Notes under the pieces: model-generated
Databases searched by the model: none
Told to the model about the DNA's origin: nothing
Seen by the model: the letters and a program-made list of their open reading frames with translations, nothing else
Shown: positions 51,001-60,600 of the stretch, piece after piece
Layout of the letters: the number at the start of each line of letters is the position of its first letter
Position numbering within the stretch: position 1 is the first letter of the stretch
Made by a program: the position numbers and the translations under genes
NCBI GenBank assembly: GCA_008363385.1
Contig: RHKY01000004.1
Location: 1 to 64,000 of the forward strand
DNA length: 64,000 nt
Direction of reading: 5' to 3'
Source: Acidobacteriota bacterium
Lineage (GTDB): Bacteria > Acidobacteriota > Thermoanaerobaculia > UBA5066

Positions 51001-51694
51001 GGAAGATCAGGAGGAGGAACCGCTCGCGCCCCACCGCGCCGAGCTCGCCCCAGCCGGAGGGGGCGCCGCGCCGGTCGGGCCCGTGGGCGATCCGCCCGCG
51101 AAGGACGCGCGCCGACACGGCGAAACCGAGGAAGGTCAGGACGAAGCCGAGGACCGACAGGAGGAGGAGCTCCGTGGTCCCGAGGAGCCGGGTCAAGAGA
51201 GGCAGGACCGAGCCGCCGGCGATCGCCGCGACGATCTCCCCCGCCCCGATCAGGCCGAACAGCCGCTTCCCCTGCCGCACCGTGAACGTCCGGTTGGCGC
51301 TGCTCCAGAGGACGATGTTCGTGAAGTGGAGCTCGACGCCGCACCAGACGAAGAGGGCGAACGCCGGCCAGGCGGCCGTCGAGGAGCGCAGGACGAGGAA
51401 GAGCGCCAGGGGGACCGCGGCCAGGACGAGGAGCGTCAGGAGCTGCATTCTCACGAACGAGAGGCGCCGGCCGGCCCAGAGGTGGAGGAGGCCCGAAGCC
51501 GGCAGGACAAGCGACGCGGCGATGTAGACCCACGGGACGTCGGCCGCCGGATACCGCGCGAGGAAGAGGGCGGCCCCGGCGGTGAGGGTGAAGAGGCGGG
51601 GCAGGCCGAGGAAGACCGCCTGCAGGAAGCAGAGGGCGACGGCCTTCCCCTCCCCCTCCTCGACGTCGAGGAGCCCCCGCAGCAGTCTCTTCAT
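48071..51694 (-). CDS. ATP/ADP-translocase-like membrane protein with HEAT repeats and two cNMP-binding domains
   Basis: A 1207-residue protein, last gene of the TIR-STAND operon. Residues about 1-430 form an Npt/TLC-type carrier with about 12 helices (HFTNIVLWSSANRTFTVRQG, KRLFGLIGAGEIVAAI, NNVFYFQVAE). About 440-890 are HEAT repeats (LRRVLAHPDPAVRAGAYGAV, LLVDADLAVRRTAVRSAGHV). Two cyclic-nucleotide-binding domains follow: about 905-1025 (LRGVSIFREIDDEILAEL, PGQTFGELSAL) and about 1066-1195 (LKTAEIFAEVPDDVLADV, AVVGELAALS). A cNMP-gated nucleotide carrier or scaffold is possible. The ATG at 51694 has only a weak upstream signal; it lies 42 bp after the related gene. Confidence 0.8.
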   Translation of the reverse strand: MKRLLRGLLDVEEGEGKAVALCFLQAVFLGLPRLFTLTAGAALFLARYPAADVPWVYIAASLVLPASGLLHLWAGRRLSFVRMQLLTLLVLAAVPLALFLVLRSSTAAWPAFALFVWCGVELHFTNIVLWSSANRTFTVRQGKRLFGLIGAGEIVAAIAGGSVLPLLTRLLGTTELLLLSVLGFVLTFLGFAVSARVLRGRIAHGPDRRGAPSGWGELGAVGRERFLLLIFLTYALVLSAGFFVNNVFYFQVAETFPRAADVAVFLGRFTAVASVLGLVLRSLLSGRFLLRFGLMGGLVATPAALLLAALVVLHVGRSGLPSPALFWAVVAMRLLERLLTGALGQPAYYSLYQPLSRERRVRVQTAAETIAAPIAGGLTGAVLLLLTKGLGVSAVGLTAAFLPVLLGWLGAAVSVGRAFPGALTTALRRRGVTGADLTVNDPASLEILERGLSSPRPAEVLYCLRLLEEAEHPRLPDLLRRVLAHPDPAVRAGAYGAVERSGDAGWVPLLSARLASEEAAARGALLRALGASGRESVRPLLEEASGAKDPATRLGALVALARHAGVPDGHPALLELDRLARSADGAERAAAAGALGEVGGARAASGLALLLVDADLAVRRTAVRSAGHVRQPELWPLLVACLEVPGLRAEAVRALLESPEAASRALVSAYQAPGSSPSLRRAVVQVLGRVHDATATRFLVGELAFAERQLLSDVLWSLRQCGFRAAGPDRRIVENGLREEARRGSLLVAARRDLADTPGAELLVAALGQELVRTQRRICLFLSFLLDPEAMLRVASGLGLSAAQRDLALELFETRVDRAHARSALPVLAERSEEAPLSAPEHLERLLSGRPRAGSWIRACAVDALAARPEGLPEGRRRELLEDDDLLVRETAAARWAGGGEGERRLSVVDRVRVLRGVSIFREIDDEILAELAPRLSEVRVGAREEVWGEGDFRRAMYVVSEGSLRLEAPGEPASLLRPGQTFGELSALEPEAAPERVTATEPSRLLRLSDVDLHDVASTWIEVVRGIVAVLCQRVRAAPVARATRPAGEGPAPAAAPSAWAANGEALSPLDRVLVLKTAEIFAEVPDDVLADVAGRTREVRVRRGEVLFRKGDPGTTTYVVAAGRLRVHVGDRVVAEVAERAVVGELAALSSEPRTASVSAAEDSLLLTLDQESLFDLMQDQHEIARGIIRVLVGRLRAIQGGPRA

Positions 51695-51736
51695 CGCTTC
51701 GCTCGGAGGCGTCCGCCGCTCCGGCCGGGCGGTCCC

Positions 51737-54700
51737 TCAGGCGGAGGCGGCGTCGCGCGCGAGGAGGCTGCAGGCATCGAGGAGGCCCGGGACGAGGGCC
51801 GCGTTCTCCCCCGCGACCTCGTAGAGCCGCGTCGGCTCCAGGCGGACGAGGTGGCACGCTCCCCGCGCGGCGGCCGGGCGCGAGCCCGGGAGGACCCCGA
51901 AGAAGCCGAGCCGCCCGAGGACGTTGCCGCTCCCCGCGGGCGCCTCCACCTCGCCGTCCACGACGACGTAGAAGGAGTCCCTCGGCTCGCGCGGGCTCGG
52001 CAGGCGCTGCCCCTCCTTGAGGAGCCTCTCCTCGGAGGCCGAGGCCAGGGCGACGAGGACCTCGGAGGGAAGGGACGAGAACGCGGGGACCGACCGGAGG
52101 AGGCGCGCCCGCAGGTAGCCGGACCGGGCCTCGCCCAGCTCCTCCTCCGCCGCGGCTCCCCGGCCGACGACGGCGTCGAGGCGGTCGCGGACGTCGAACT
52201 TCAGGCGCGCCCGGTGCTTCTCCCAGGAGGCCCTGTCGCGCGCCACGATGCCGAGGGCCGCGACGTCCTGGACCATCGGGTCGGGGTGGAAGAGGGCGGC
52301 GACGAGGTCGCGCGGCACCTCCGGGGCGACCTTGCCGAGCGTCTCCAGCGCGACGATCCGGGTCCAGGGGCCGATCCGGTCGAACTCACGGTGGGCCACC
52401 GCGCCCAGGGCGTCCAGGAGCTCGAGGCGCTGCCGGGGCACGAACGCCTCGAGCTTCCGCAGCGTCTGCCCGTACGTCTGGTCCTCGAGGACCGGGAGGA
52501 CCATCGGCTTGAGCCCCTCGGAGAGGACGAGGTCCAGGATCTCGAGCGCGTAGACCGTGGAGCGGGCCGAGTCGCTCCCGAGGCTCTCCTTGACGAGGGC
52601 GATCGCGGCGGGGTCGTGCGCCAGCGAGAGGAGGTCGAGCAGCCACGCCCGGTCCTCCTCGACCTCGGCCTCCAGGGCCTCGCGCACCTCGGCGACGTCG
52701 GCGCGCTCGCGAAGGTCGAGGAGGATCCCCATGTCCCAGGCGATCTCCCGGACCACGTCCTCGACGGCCCTCTCGACCATCGGGACCTGGTCCGGCGTGA
52801 CCCGGTGGCCGGCGCGGACGAGCGAGGCCAGCGCGCGCCGCCTCACGCTCCGGTCGGGGAAGGCGAGCTTGCCGACCAGGAGCGCGTTGGCCTCCGCCCC
52901 GCCGACGGCCTCGCAGACCGCGAGGCTCCGGTAACGCACGGCCGGGTCGAGGTCGGACTTGCCGAACGCCCGGGCGATCTCGCCGAGGACCGGAGGCCCG
53001 ATCCGCACGAGGGCCGACGCGGCCACCGGCGCCGTCGCGGGCACCGCCAGCTGCGAGACGAGCAGGGGCCAGAGCTCGGCGTTCCCGAGGCGCCCCGCCG
53101 CCTCCAGCGCGGCGTGCCTCACGTCCGTGTCGCGGTCCCAGAGGAGGACCGACAGCCGGTCGGCCCCCGCCCCGCTCCCCCGCCCGATGGCCATCGCCGC
53201 GAGCGAGCGGTCCTCGGCCTGCGCCGAGCGCGCGAGCTCCTCGACGCGCGAGGCGTCGACGACGAGCGCCTCCAGCTCCGAGAGGCGGCTCCAGCACCGC
53301 GTGGCGGCCTCCTGGACCGCGGCGTCGGCGTCCTCGGTCAGGGGGCCGACGCGGTCGGCCAGCTCGACGAGACCCGCCCGCTCCACGGCGCCGAGGGCGG
53401 CGATCCTGGCCGGCGCCTCCGGGGCGTCGAGCGCCGAGCGGAGCGCCTCCGGGAGGCGCGCCGGGGCGATCCGCTCGACCAGGCCGAGCGCCACCGCGCT
53501 CCGGCCGGGCCGCCCGGAGAGGAGCGCCGGAGAGAGGGCCTCGAGCGGCCCCTCGGCCCCCCGCGGCCGTTCGCCCGACTTCAGGCTCTCCACCAGCTTC
53601 CCGCGGTACTCCCGGTGGACGAGGACGATCACGACGCCCCAGAGGGCGACGATCGGGACGAGGCCGTAGAAGAGCTTCAGGGCGTCGAACGCCCCTCCCC
53701 GGCTGAAGAGGAGGAGCGCGACGCCGACGACGCCGACGGCCAGCTGCTTGGCGGTCCCCTCCACGTGCGACTGGTACGACAGCCTCTCGACGCCGGGGAC
53801 CGGCTGGTAGAGGACGCGGAACGACGGCTCGAAGGCCGAGGAGCGCGCCACGACGGCCACGAGCTTGGCGAGCGCCACGAGGACGAAGAAGTGCGCGGCG
53901 CCGAGGCCCAGCCCCCCGATGACGACCCCGAACCCGGCGCAGACCGCCAGGAGGACCGGGAGGACCAGGAGCCCCACCTTCACGCCGAACTGGCCCAGGA
54001 GGCGGCCCGAGACGCCGACCTTCATCACCAGCTCGACGACCTTCGTGGCGCCGTAGAAGACGCCGATGAAGCGGGCGAGCTGCTCGGGGCCGACGAAGCG
54101 GGCGCGGGTCTCGGCGAGGAAGCTGAAGTCGACGGCGTAGAGCGCGAAGTTCAGGAGGACGACGCTGCCGGCCAGGAGGACGAAGTAGCGGGACCTCAGG
54201 AGGTCCGAGAGCCCGGCCCCCGCCCCCGGCGCCGCCGCCGTGGGCCGGGCCGGCTCGTCGGCGCCCGAGGCCAGCGTCGCGCGGAACGCCCGCGTGATGC
54301 CGGCGACCACGAGGAGCGACCCCAGGAGCCCGGCCGTGGCGAACAGCAGGAGAGGGAGCGGCCCCTCGAGCGCCTTGACGAGGAACGGGATCGAGAAGAG
54401 GCCGACGATCGTCGAGACCTCCTCGCCGGCGCCGACGAGGCCGAAGAGCCGCTTCCCCTGCCGCAGGTCGAAGAGCCGGCCCGCCAGGCCCCAGTAGCCG
54501 AGCGCGACGAGGCCGAACATCGGGCCGACGAAGACGAACATCGCGAACACGACCCAGTCGTTGCCGGTCGTGCGCGCCAGGAACCAGAAAGCCCCCGACA
54601 CCACGAGGAGGACGGCGAGGTTCGCGACGAGGAGCGCCGCCACCCCCGCCGACTTCTCCAGGCGCGAGAAGGCCAGGACCGCGACGTAGCCCACCGCCGC

Positions 54701-54886
54701 CGCGGCGATGTAGGCGAGCGGCAGGAACGAGATCTCGAACCGGTCGAGGAAGAGGGCGTTGGCGGCCGTCAGGAAGAAGGCGCAGAAGACGCCGTTGAAC
54801 AGGGAGTGGACGACGAGGGCCGCGACCCGCGTTCCCTCGCCCGGGCGGATCCCGAGCACCGAGGAGATGCGCCGCGAGATCGCCAT
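51737..54886 (-). CDS. ATP/ADP-translocase-like membrane protein with HEAT repeats and one cNMP-binding domain
   Basis: A 1049-residue paralogue of the downstream protein. The carrier domain spans about 1-430 (VFCAFFLTAANALFLDRFEI, QGKRLFGLVGAGEEVSTIVG). HEAT repeats cover about 455-900 (PLTEDADAAVQEAATRCW, LLWDRDTDVRHAALEAAGRL). A single cNMP-binding domain occupies about 925-1040 (LLRSVPAFSSLPSEVLVALA, RDSFYVVVDGEVEAPAGSGN); the usual GE(L/M)A phosphate cassette is poorly matched, so ligand binding is doubtful. ATG 54886 is preceded closely by GGAGGGGG. It lies 16 bp after the TonB receptor gene. The substrate is unknown; nucleotides are suggested by family. Confidence 0.8.
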   Translation of the reverse strand: MAISRRISSVLGIRPGEGTRVAALVVHSLFNGVFCAFFLTAANALFLDRFEISFLPLAYIAAAAVGYVAVLAFSRLEKSAGVAALLVANLAVLLVVSGAFWFLARTTGNDWVVFAMFVFVGPMFGLVALGYWGLAGRLFDLRQGKRLFGLVGAGEEVSTIVGLFSIPFLVKALEGPLPLLLFATAGLLGSLLVVAGITRAFRATLASGADEPARPTAAAPGAGAGLSDLLRSRYFVLLAGSVVLLNFALYAVDFSFLAETRARFVGPEQLARFIGVFYGATKVVELVMKVGVSGRLLGQFGVKVGLLVLPVLLAVCAGFGVVIGGLGLGAAHFFVLVALAKLVAVVARSSAFEPSFRVLYQPVPGVERLSYQSHVEGTAKQLAVGVVGVALLLFSRGGAFDALKLFYGLVPIVALWGVVIVLVHREYRGKLVESLKSGERPRGAEGPLEALSPALLSGRPGRSAVALGLVERIAPARLPEALRSALDAPEAPARIAALGAVERAGLVELADRVGPLTEDADAAVQEAATRCWSRLSELEALVVDASRVEELARSAQAEDRSLAAMAIGRGSGAGADRLSVLLWDRDTDVRHAALEAAGRLGNAELWPLLVSQLAVPATAPVAASALVRIGPPVLGEIARAFGKSDLDPAVRYRSLAVCEAVGGAEANALLVGKLAFPDRSVRRRALASLVRAGHRVTPDQVPMVERAVEDVVREIAWDMGILLDLRERADVAEVREALEAEVEEDRAWLLDLLSLAHDPAAIALVKESLGSDSARSTVYALEILDLVLSEGLKPMVLPVLEDQTYGQTLRKLEAFVPRQRLELLDALGAVAHREFDRIGPWTRIVALETLGKVAPEVPRDLVAALFHPDPMVQDVAALGIVARDRASWEKHRARLKFDVRDRLDAVVGRGAAAEEELGEARSGYLRARLLRSVPAFSSLPSEVLVALASASEERLLKEGQRLPSPREPRDSFYVVVDGEVEAPAGSGNVLGRLGFFGVLPGSRPAAARGACHLVRLEPTRLYEVAGENAALVPGLLDACSLLARDAASA

Positions 54887-54902
54887 CACCCCCTCCGTCG
54901 CC

Positions 54903-57566
54903 TCACCGCGTCATCCGCAGGCGAAGGAAGAACGTCCGCCCCGGCTGCGGGACCTGGGCGGCGATCGGGAAGCCGCTCGGGTTCCTCAGGGAGGGCTCGT
55001 ACCAGGTCGAGTTGAAGAGGTTCTCCACCGAGAGCTGCAGGTCCAGGCCGGCCACGAGGAGGTCCCGGTAGGTCACCGCGCCTCCCAGGACCACGTAGTC
55101 GTCGATCTTCGTGTAGGGGCTCGCGGTCACGGTGGTCCCCTTGCCCGTCTTGCGCCCGAACGCCGCGTTGAGGCGGAGGTTGGCGTCGAGGCGCTCGGCG
55201 AAGAAGCGCCCGCTCGCCGAGAGGCCGAAGCGGTGGTCCGCGATGTCGCCCACGCGGAGGTCCCGGACCGTGTCCCACGGGTCGGCGTACGTGTACGTGC
55301 CGACGAACCGGTACGCCCCGGGGCTCCACTGCCCCTCGAGCTGCGCCCCGTAGATCTCGAGGGCGCCGACGTTCTGGAACTGGCTCGTGGTCCCCGTCGG
55401 GCAGGTGGCGCCCGCCGGGCACGGCAGGCCGAAGACCTCCTCGACGATCCCCTCGTAGGTGGCGCGGTAGCCGACGAGCTGGACGCCGAGGTCCCGTCCC
55501 GGGCTCCAGCCCGCCGACAGCTCGAGGTTCTTCACCTTCTCGGGGGCGAGCGTCGGGTTGTCGAGGAGGCGGGTCGCGGTCTTCTCGTACTTCTGGAAGT
55601 TGGGCGCGTCCTGGAAGGCCTCCGAGTAGATCGCCTTGAAGGTGAAGTCCGAGAGGGAGTAGATCGCCGCCAGGCGGGGGTTGGCCACGGTCCCGAAGCC
55701 GCCGCTCTCGCGGATCTTGTTGTCGTCCACGCGGACGCCGGCCACGAGCTTGAGCGGCTCGAGCGGGCGCCACGAGGCCTGGACGAAGGCGCCGAGGTCG
55801 CGGCTGCTGATCTGGTTCCCGCCCGCCACGCCCGTGGGCGTCGAGCCGGTCTCGTCGGCGGGGGGCGTGGCGGAGGTGACGTTGTTGGCCCCGATCGAGC
55901 TGTAGCGCAGCTCCACGCCTCCGACGACGTTCAGCTTGGCGGACGGCTCCCAGAAGAGGTCGAGCTCGGTCCGCAGCTGGTCGTTCGAGCGGTACTTGTA
56001 GGTCGCCGAGAAGAAGGGCGACTTGCCGAGGAGGAGGTCCTCGATCCGCAGGCTCCCCCGCTGGTAGTTCGCCAGGTAGACGTCGGCCGAGTCGGTCCCG
56101 TCCAGCTCGTGCTTCTTGTACTGGACGAAGAGGCTCCCCAGGAGCTTCCCGTCGAGGTAGCGCTGGGAGTACTTGGCGAAGACCGACGTGTGCTCCGGCG
56201 TCCAGAGGAAGCCGTTGCCGCCCGTCGCCGCGAACGTGTCGACGAGCGGGATCCCCGACGGCTCCATCTGCTGGTAGGTCTGGAAGCCGAAGAGGAAGCT
56301 CCCCGCCGTCAGCTTGCCGGAGACCATCCAGTCGTCGACGGGGCTGTCGTAGCCGCCCACGGAGCTCGCGTAGAACGACTTGTCGAACCCGCGGGCGCGC
56401 GCCGCGCCCTCCGGGGTCAGGGTGACCGCGACCGGGTTGCCCTGGGCGTCGTACGACACCGCGAAGTACGGGGCGAGCTGCTCCGGCGTGTACTTCGCCA
56501 GGAGGGCGGCCACGGCGGCCGGCGTCGTCGCGTTGAGGCTCGAGAGCTTCGTGTAGTCGACGCCGTCGTAGAAAGCCGGGTCGTAGTCCCAGTTGGGGTC
56601 GTCCTCGAGGTGCGTGAAGTCCTGGCCCTTCCACTTGCGCGCCGTCAGGCTCCAGCGCAGGCCCCCGTTCCGCGTCTGCCCGGCGACGGTCGCGTCGACC
56701 ATGCCGGCGTCGAGCGAGGCGCCGACCCGCGAGTCGGTCCCCCAGAGCTTCCCCTCCCTCACGGACTGCTCCGGGTCCTTCGTGATGACGTTGATGACGC
56801 CGGCGAAGGCGTTGGCGCCGTACATCGTCGAGGCCGGCCCGTAGACGACCTCGATCCTCTCGACGTTGCTGAGCGGGAACTGGCGCGAGATCCAGGCCGT
56901 GGAGGAGGCCAGGTCGTTGTCCTCGACGCCGTCGACGAGGAGCATCGTCCGCGTCGTCTCGACGGACCGGTAGCCCCTCTGGTAGACGTTCGAGTAGGAG
57001 GCGCCGGCCCTGCGGGAGAAGTCGAAGCCCGGGAGGTCCCTCAGGACCGCCTCGAGGTCCGTGTAGCCGCGGCGGGCGATCTCCTCTCCGGTGACGACGA
57101 CGACCGTGGCCGGCGCCTGCGCGAGCGGCTCCTTCGACTTGGAGACCGACGTGACCGTCGGCGCGGACTGCCGGCCCTTCACCGCCGCCACGAGCCGCAC
57201 GAACCGCGGCGGGTCGAAGACGTCGGGCTGGAAGTCCGCGTCGCTCTCCAGGAGGCGCGCGACCGTCGCCTCGGCGGCCGCCACGTCGTCGTACGCGAGC
57301 TGGATCTTGGCGACGAGGCCGAGGGCCCGGCTCCTCTCGGCGCGGGTGGGCTTCCCGGTGAGGCACTGGTCGATCGCGGCCCGCGCCTCCGTCAGCCTCC
57401 CGGAGTCGAACAGCTCCGACGCCTGGACGAGGGAGACGTCGCAGCCTCCCTGCGCCGCCGCCGGCCCCGGGGCCGCCGACGCGAGGGCCACGATCGCGGC
57501 CAGCGCGGCCCGGACGGCGCCCGCCCGGGCCGGGCCGACGCGCGCGATCCGCTCGTGTCCCCTCAT
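54903..57566 (-). CDS. TonB-dependent receptor with N-terminal helical-repeat module
   Basis: An 887-residue outer-membrane receptor. After the signal peptide (LAAIVALASAAPGPAAAQGG) a helical segment of about 90 residues (ASELFDSGRLTEARAAIDQ, AERSRALGLVAKIQLAYDD) resembles TPR units. The plug follows (APATVVVVTGEEIARRGYTD, GVINVITKDPEQ), then a barrel with typical turn-rich strands ending QPGRTFFLRLRMTR. ATG 57566 is preferred because AAGGAG lies seven bases upstream. It is the middle gene of the TIR-STAND operon. The ligand is unknown. The helical module may engage periplasmic partners; it is not the usual STN domain. Confidence 0.82.
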   Translation of the reverse strand: MRGHERIARVGPARAGAVRAALAAIVALASAAPGPAAAQGGCDVSLVQASELFDSGRLTEARAAIDQCLTGKPTRAERSRALGLVAKIQLAYDDVAAAEATVARLLESDADFQPDVFDPPRFVRLVAAVKGRQSAPTVTSVSKSKEPLAQAPATVVVVTGEEIARRGYTDLEAVLRDLPGFDFSRRAGASYSNVYQRGYRSVETTRTMLLVDGVEDNDLASSTAWISRQFPLSNVERIEVVYGPASTMYGANAFAGVINVITKDPEQSVREGKLWGTDSRVGASLDAGMVDATVAGQTRNGGLRWSLTARKWKGQDFTHLEDDPNWDYDPAFYDGVDYTKLSSLNATTPAAVAALLAKYTPEQLAPYFAVSYDAQGNPVAVTLTPEGAARARGFDKSFYASSVGGYDSPVDDWMVSGKLTAGSFLFGFQTYQQMEPSGIPLVDTFAATGGNGFLWTPEHTSVFAKYSQRYLDGKLLGSLFVQYKKHELDGTDSADVYLANYQRGSLRIEDLLLGKSPFFSATYKYRSNDQLRTELDLFWEPSAKLNVVGGVELRYSSIGANNVTSATPPADETGSTPTGVAGGNQISSRDLGAFVQASWRPLEPLKLVAGVRVDDNKIRESGGFGTVANPRLAAIYSLSDFTFKAIYSEAFQDAPNFQKYEKTATRLLDNPTLAPEKVKNLELSAGWSPGRDLGVQLVGYRATYEGIVEEVFGLPCPAGATCPTGTTSQFQNVGALEIYGAQLEGQWSPGAYRFVGTYTYADPWDTVRDLRVGDIADHRFGLSASGRFFAERLDANLRLNAAFGRKTGKGTTVTASPYTKIDDYVVLGGAVTYRDLLVAGLDLQLSVENLFNSTWYEPSLRNPSGFPIAAQVPQPGRTFFLRLRMTR

Positions 57567-57605
57567 TCCCCGCTCCTTTCTCGCGCTCGTGGGTCGCATG
57601 GCCGC

Positions 57606-60600
57606 TCACCGCTCCCGCGGGCGCGGCTTCGCCGCGCCGCAGGTCGGCTGGAACGGGATGTCCGCCGGCAGGTAGGCCGCCCACTCCGCCGGGGACAGGT
57701 CGCGCGAGGCGCGCGCGCAGATCCCGTCGACCAGGGGCTGGGCCTTCGTCGGCCATCCCCTCACCGTCCGGTCGGCCCCGCCCGAGACGAGCGAGGTCCC
57801 GTCCTCCGAGAGGTCGGCCGCCCAGACCCACCCCGAGTGCCCGGGCAGGACGATCGGCTCTCGCTCCGGAGCGTCCACGGCCCAGAGCCGGACGGTCCCG
57901 TCGAGGCTCGCCGAGGCGAGCTTCCTCCCTCCGGCCCCGAAGCTCAGGGAGGTGACCGCCGACGAGTGCCCGGAGAGCTCGACGGTCTTCCCGTCGAGCC
58001 CGCCGGGGAGGAGCAGGATCGGCCCCCCGGCCGTGCCGGCCGCGACGGTCCCGTCCCCGGACGCCGCCACCGATCGGAGCGTCCGCTCGCCCAGGAGCCG
58101 CCGCGGCGCCCCGTCCGGCCGTTCGGGGTCCCAGACGAGGAGCCCTCCCCCCTCGCTCGCCCCGAGGAGGGCGCCTCCGGGCGTGAACGCGAGCGCGTTC
58201 ACCCGTCCTTCCCCGACGGCCTTCAGCACGCGCGCCTGGCTGGGGCTCCCCAGCGGGACGAGACGGACCTCTCCCGAGAGCGACGCGACGGCCAGCAGGC
58301 CGCCCTTCTCCCGGTAGGCCAGGGCGGTGACGCCCGGGCCCGGTCCGGCGAGCGGCGTCCGCCGCCCGCCCTCGGCGAGCGCGTCGACGAGCCAGACCGT
58401 CCCGTCGAGGGTCCCGGCGACCAGGCGCTGGCCGGCGTCGGCCCAGACGAGCGCCCTCACCTCGCTGCCGAGCGGGACGGCGGTGGCCGCTCCGCCGTCC
58501 GCCGCGCCCGCGGCGACGACGTGGACCGTGCCGTCGTCGCTTCCGGAGGCGACGAGGGCGCCCGCGGGAGAGAGCGCCACGGCGCGGACCGCGTCCTGGT
58601 GGCGCCGCCAGACGCGGGCCGTCTCGGGCGAGAGGCGAAGGAGCGCCGAGCGGAGCCCCTCGAAGAGCTGGGCGTCCTCGGGGCTCCCCCCGTTCTGGGA
58701 GTGGAGCCGATAGGCCTGGGCCGCGAGGAGGGCCGCGATCTCGCGCTGGTCGTCCTTCGTCAGCCGCGTCGTCTGCAGGGCGAGGCTCCGCGCCACGGCG
58801 AGCATCCGCAGGCGACGCGTCTCCGTCTCGGAGGTCTCGGCCTTCACGCGGAGCGTCTCGGCGCGGTCCCGCTGCTGGACGGCGAAGGTCCGCTGGCTCT
58901 CGGCCTCGGTCCGCGCCTGCGCCTCGAGCGTCCGGGCCTGCTCGGCCTGGGCCTTCTGGCGCAGCGCCTCCCGCTCCTGCTCCTGGGCGATCTGCCGCTG
59001 CTCCTCGGCGACGTCGCGCTCCTTGTCGGCGCGCTGCCGCTGCTCCTCGGCCCGGCCCCGCTGCTCGTCGGCGACCGCCCGCTGGTGCTCGGCCTCCTTC
59101 TGCTGGGCCAGGGCGATCTCCTTCTGGCGCAGGGCCTCCTTGGCGTTGGCGTCGGCCTCGATCTTCAGCGTCATCGCGTAGAGGCCGAAGACGAGGGTCA
59201 CGATCGCCGCCGAGCCGAGGATGACCGCCAGCCGGCGCGCCCACTGCAGCTGCCTGCGGCGCTGCCGCTCCTTCTCGGCGATGTCCAGGTCGCGCTGGCG
59301 CTCGCTCTGGTCGAGGAAGAGCATGGCCCGCTCGAACGCGGGGTCGTAGCGCGCCGCCCAGACGGCGTTCGGCTGCGTCTCCTCGCGCCAGTTCAGGTCC
59401 AGCTGGAGCTCCGGGTCGCGCAGGAGGCCGACCTTCCCCTCCTGGAAGCGCAGGGCCGCCTTGGAGATCCGCACGTAGACCTGCGCCGCCCGGGCCTCCT
59501 CGTCCACCCACTGGATGAGCCGGGTCCAGATCCGCATCAGGCTCTCGTGCGAGATGTCGACGATCGACGACGCCTTCAGCTCCGAGGCCGCGGGCGGCAT
59601 CAGGAAGCTCCGGCCCGGCTTCCGGAACACCTCGACGACGGCGGCGACCTCCCGCTCGCTTGTCCCCGTCAGGGCGGCCAGCTCGTCCAGGCGCCGCGGG
59701 TTCCGCACGCCCCGGGCATCCGACCCCCGGTCGGTGAGCGCCTTGAACATCTTCTCGGCGATCGACCGCCGCTCGGGCGTCTCGAGCTCGAGGAACGCCT
59801 CCTCGGCGTGCCGCGAGAGCGCCTCGGTCATCGTGCCGATCGCCTCGTAGTGCCGCAGGTCGATCGGCTCCCCCTCGGCGTGCCGCGCCTCCCAGTAGTC
59901 CCACGTCCGCATCAGGGCGTGCTGCAGGATCGGCAGCTGGTCCGGGTCGTCCCCCACGTCGTTGAGGAGCCTCAGGACGAGGCGCGGGGTGATCTCGGCC
60001 CCGCCGACGGCGACCGGACCCACGATGGCGCTCCGCCGCTCCTCGCGCGTCATCCGGGGGACGAGGTACTGCCCCTCGTTGATCGCCTCGGTCAGCCCCT
60101 CGAACTCGGTGCAGTTGCCGATGAAGTCGGACCGCATCGTGATGACGACGTAGATCGGCAGCTCCTGCTGCGAGATCGCCGTCAGGAGGAGCTTGACGAA
60201 GGAGACCGCCTCCTCGCGCGAGTCGCGCATCTGGAGGCTGCTCTTGAACCGGAACAGCTCCTCGAACTGGTCGACGAGGACGAGGACGTTCTCGCCCTTC
60301 GGCAGCCGGGCCTGCTTGACGCACTCGACGAGCCCCATGCCGCTCCGGCGGAGCGTCACCTCGAGGAAGGAGCGGTTCGTCTCGGCGTCCTCCTCGGGCC
60401 CGATGACGTCGTAGCCGTTCAGCGCCTCGGCCAGGTTCCCGATCGGGTTCTCGCCGGGCCGGAAGATCGCGATCCGCCACGCCGAGCCCGCCTTGGCCAT
60501 GACGCCGCTGTGGAGCGAGGGGATGAGGCCGGAGCGGATGAGGGACGACTTGCCGCTCCCGGAGGTGCCGACGACGGAGAGGAAGCGGCTCCGGCGGAGC

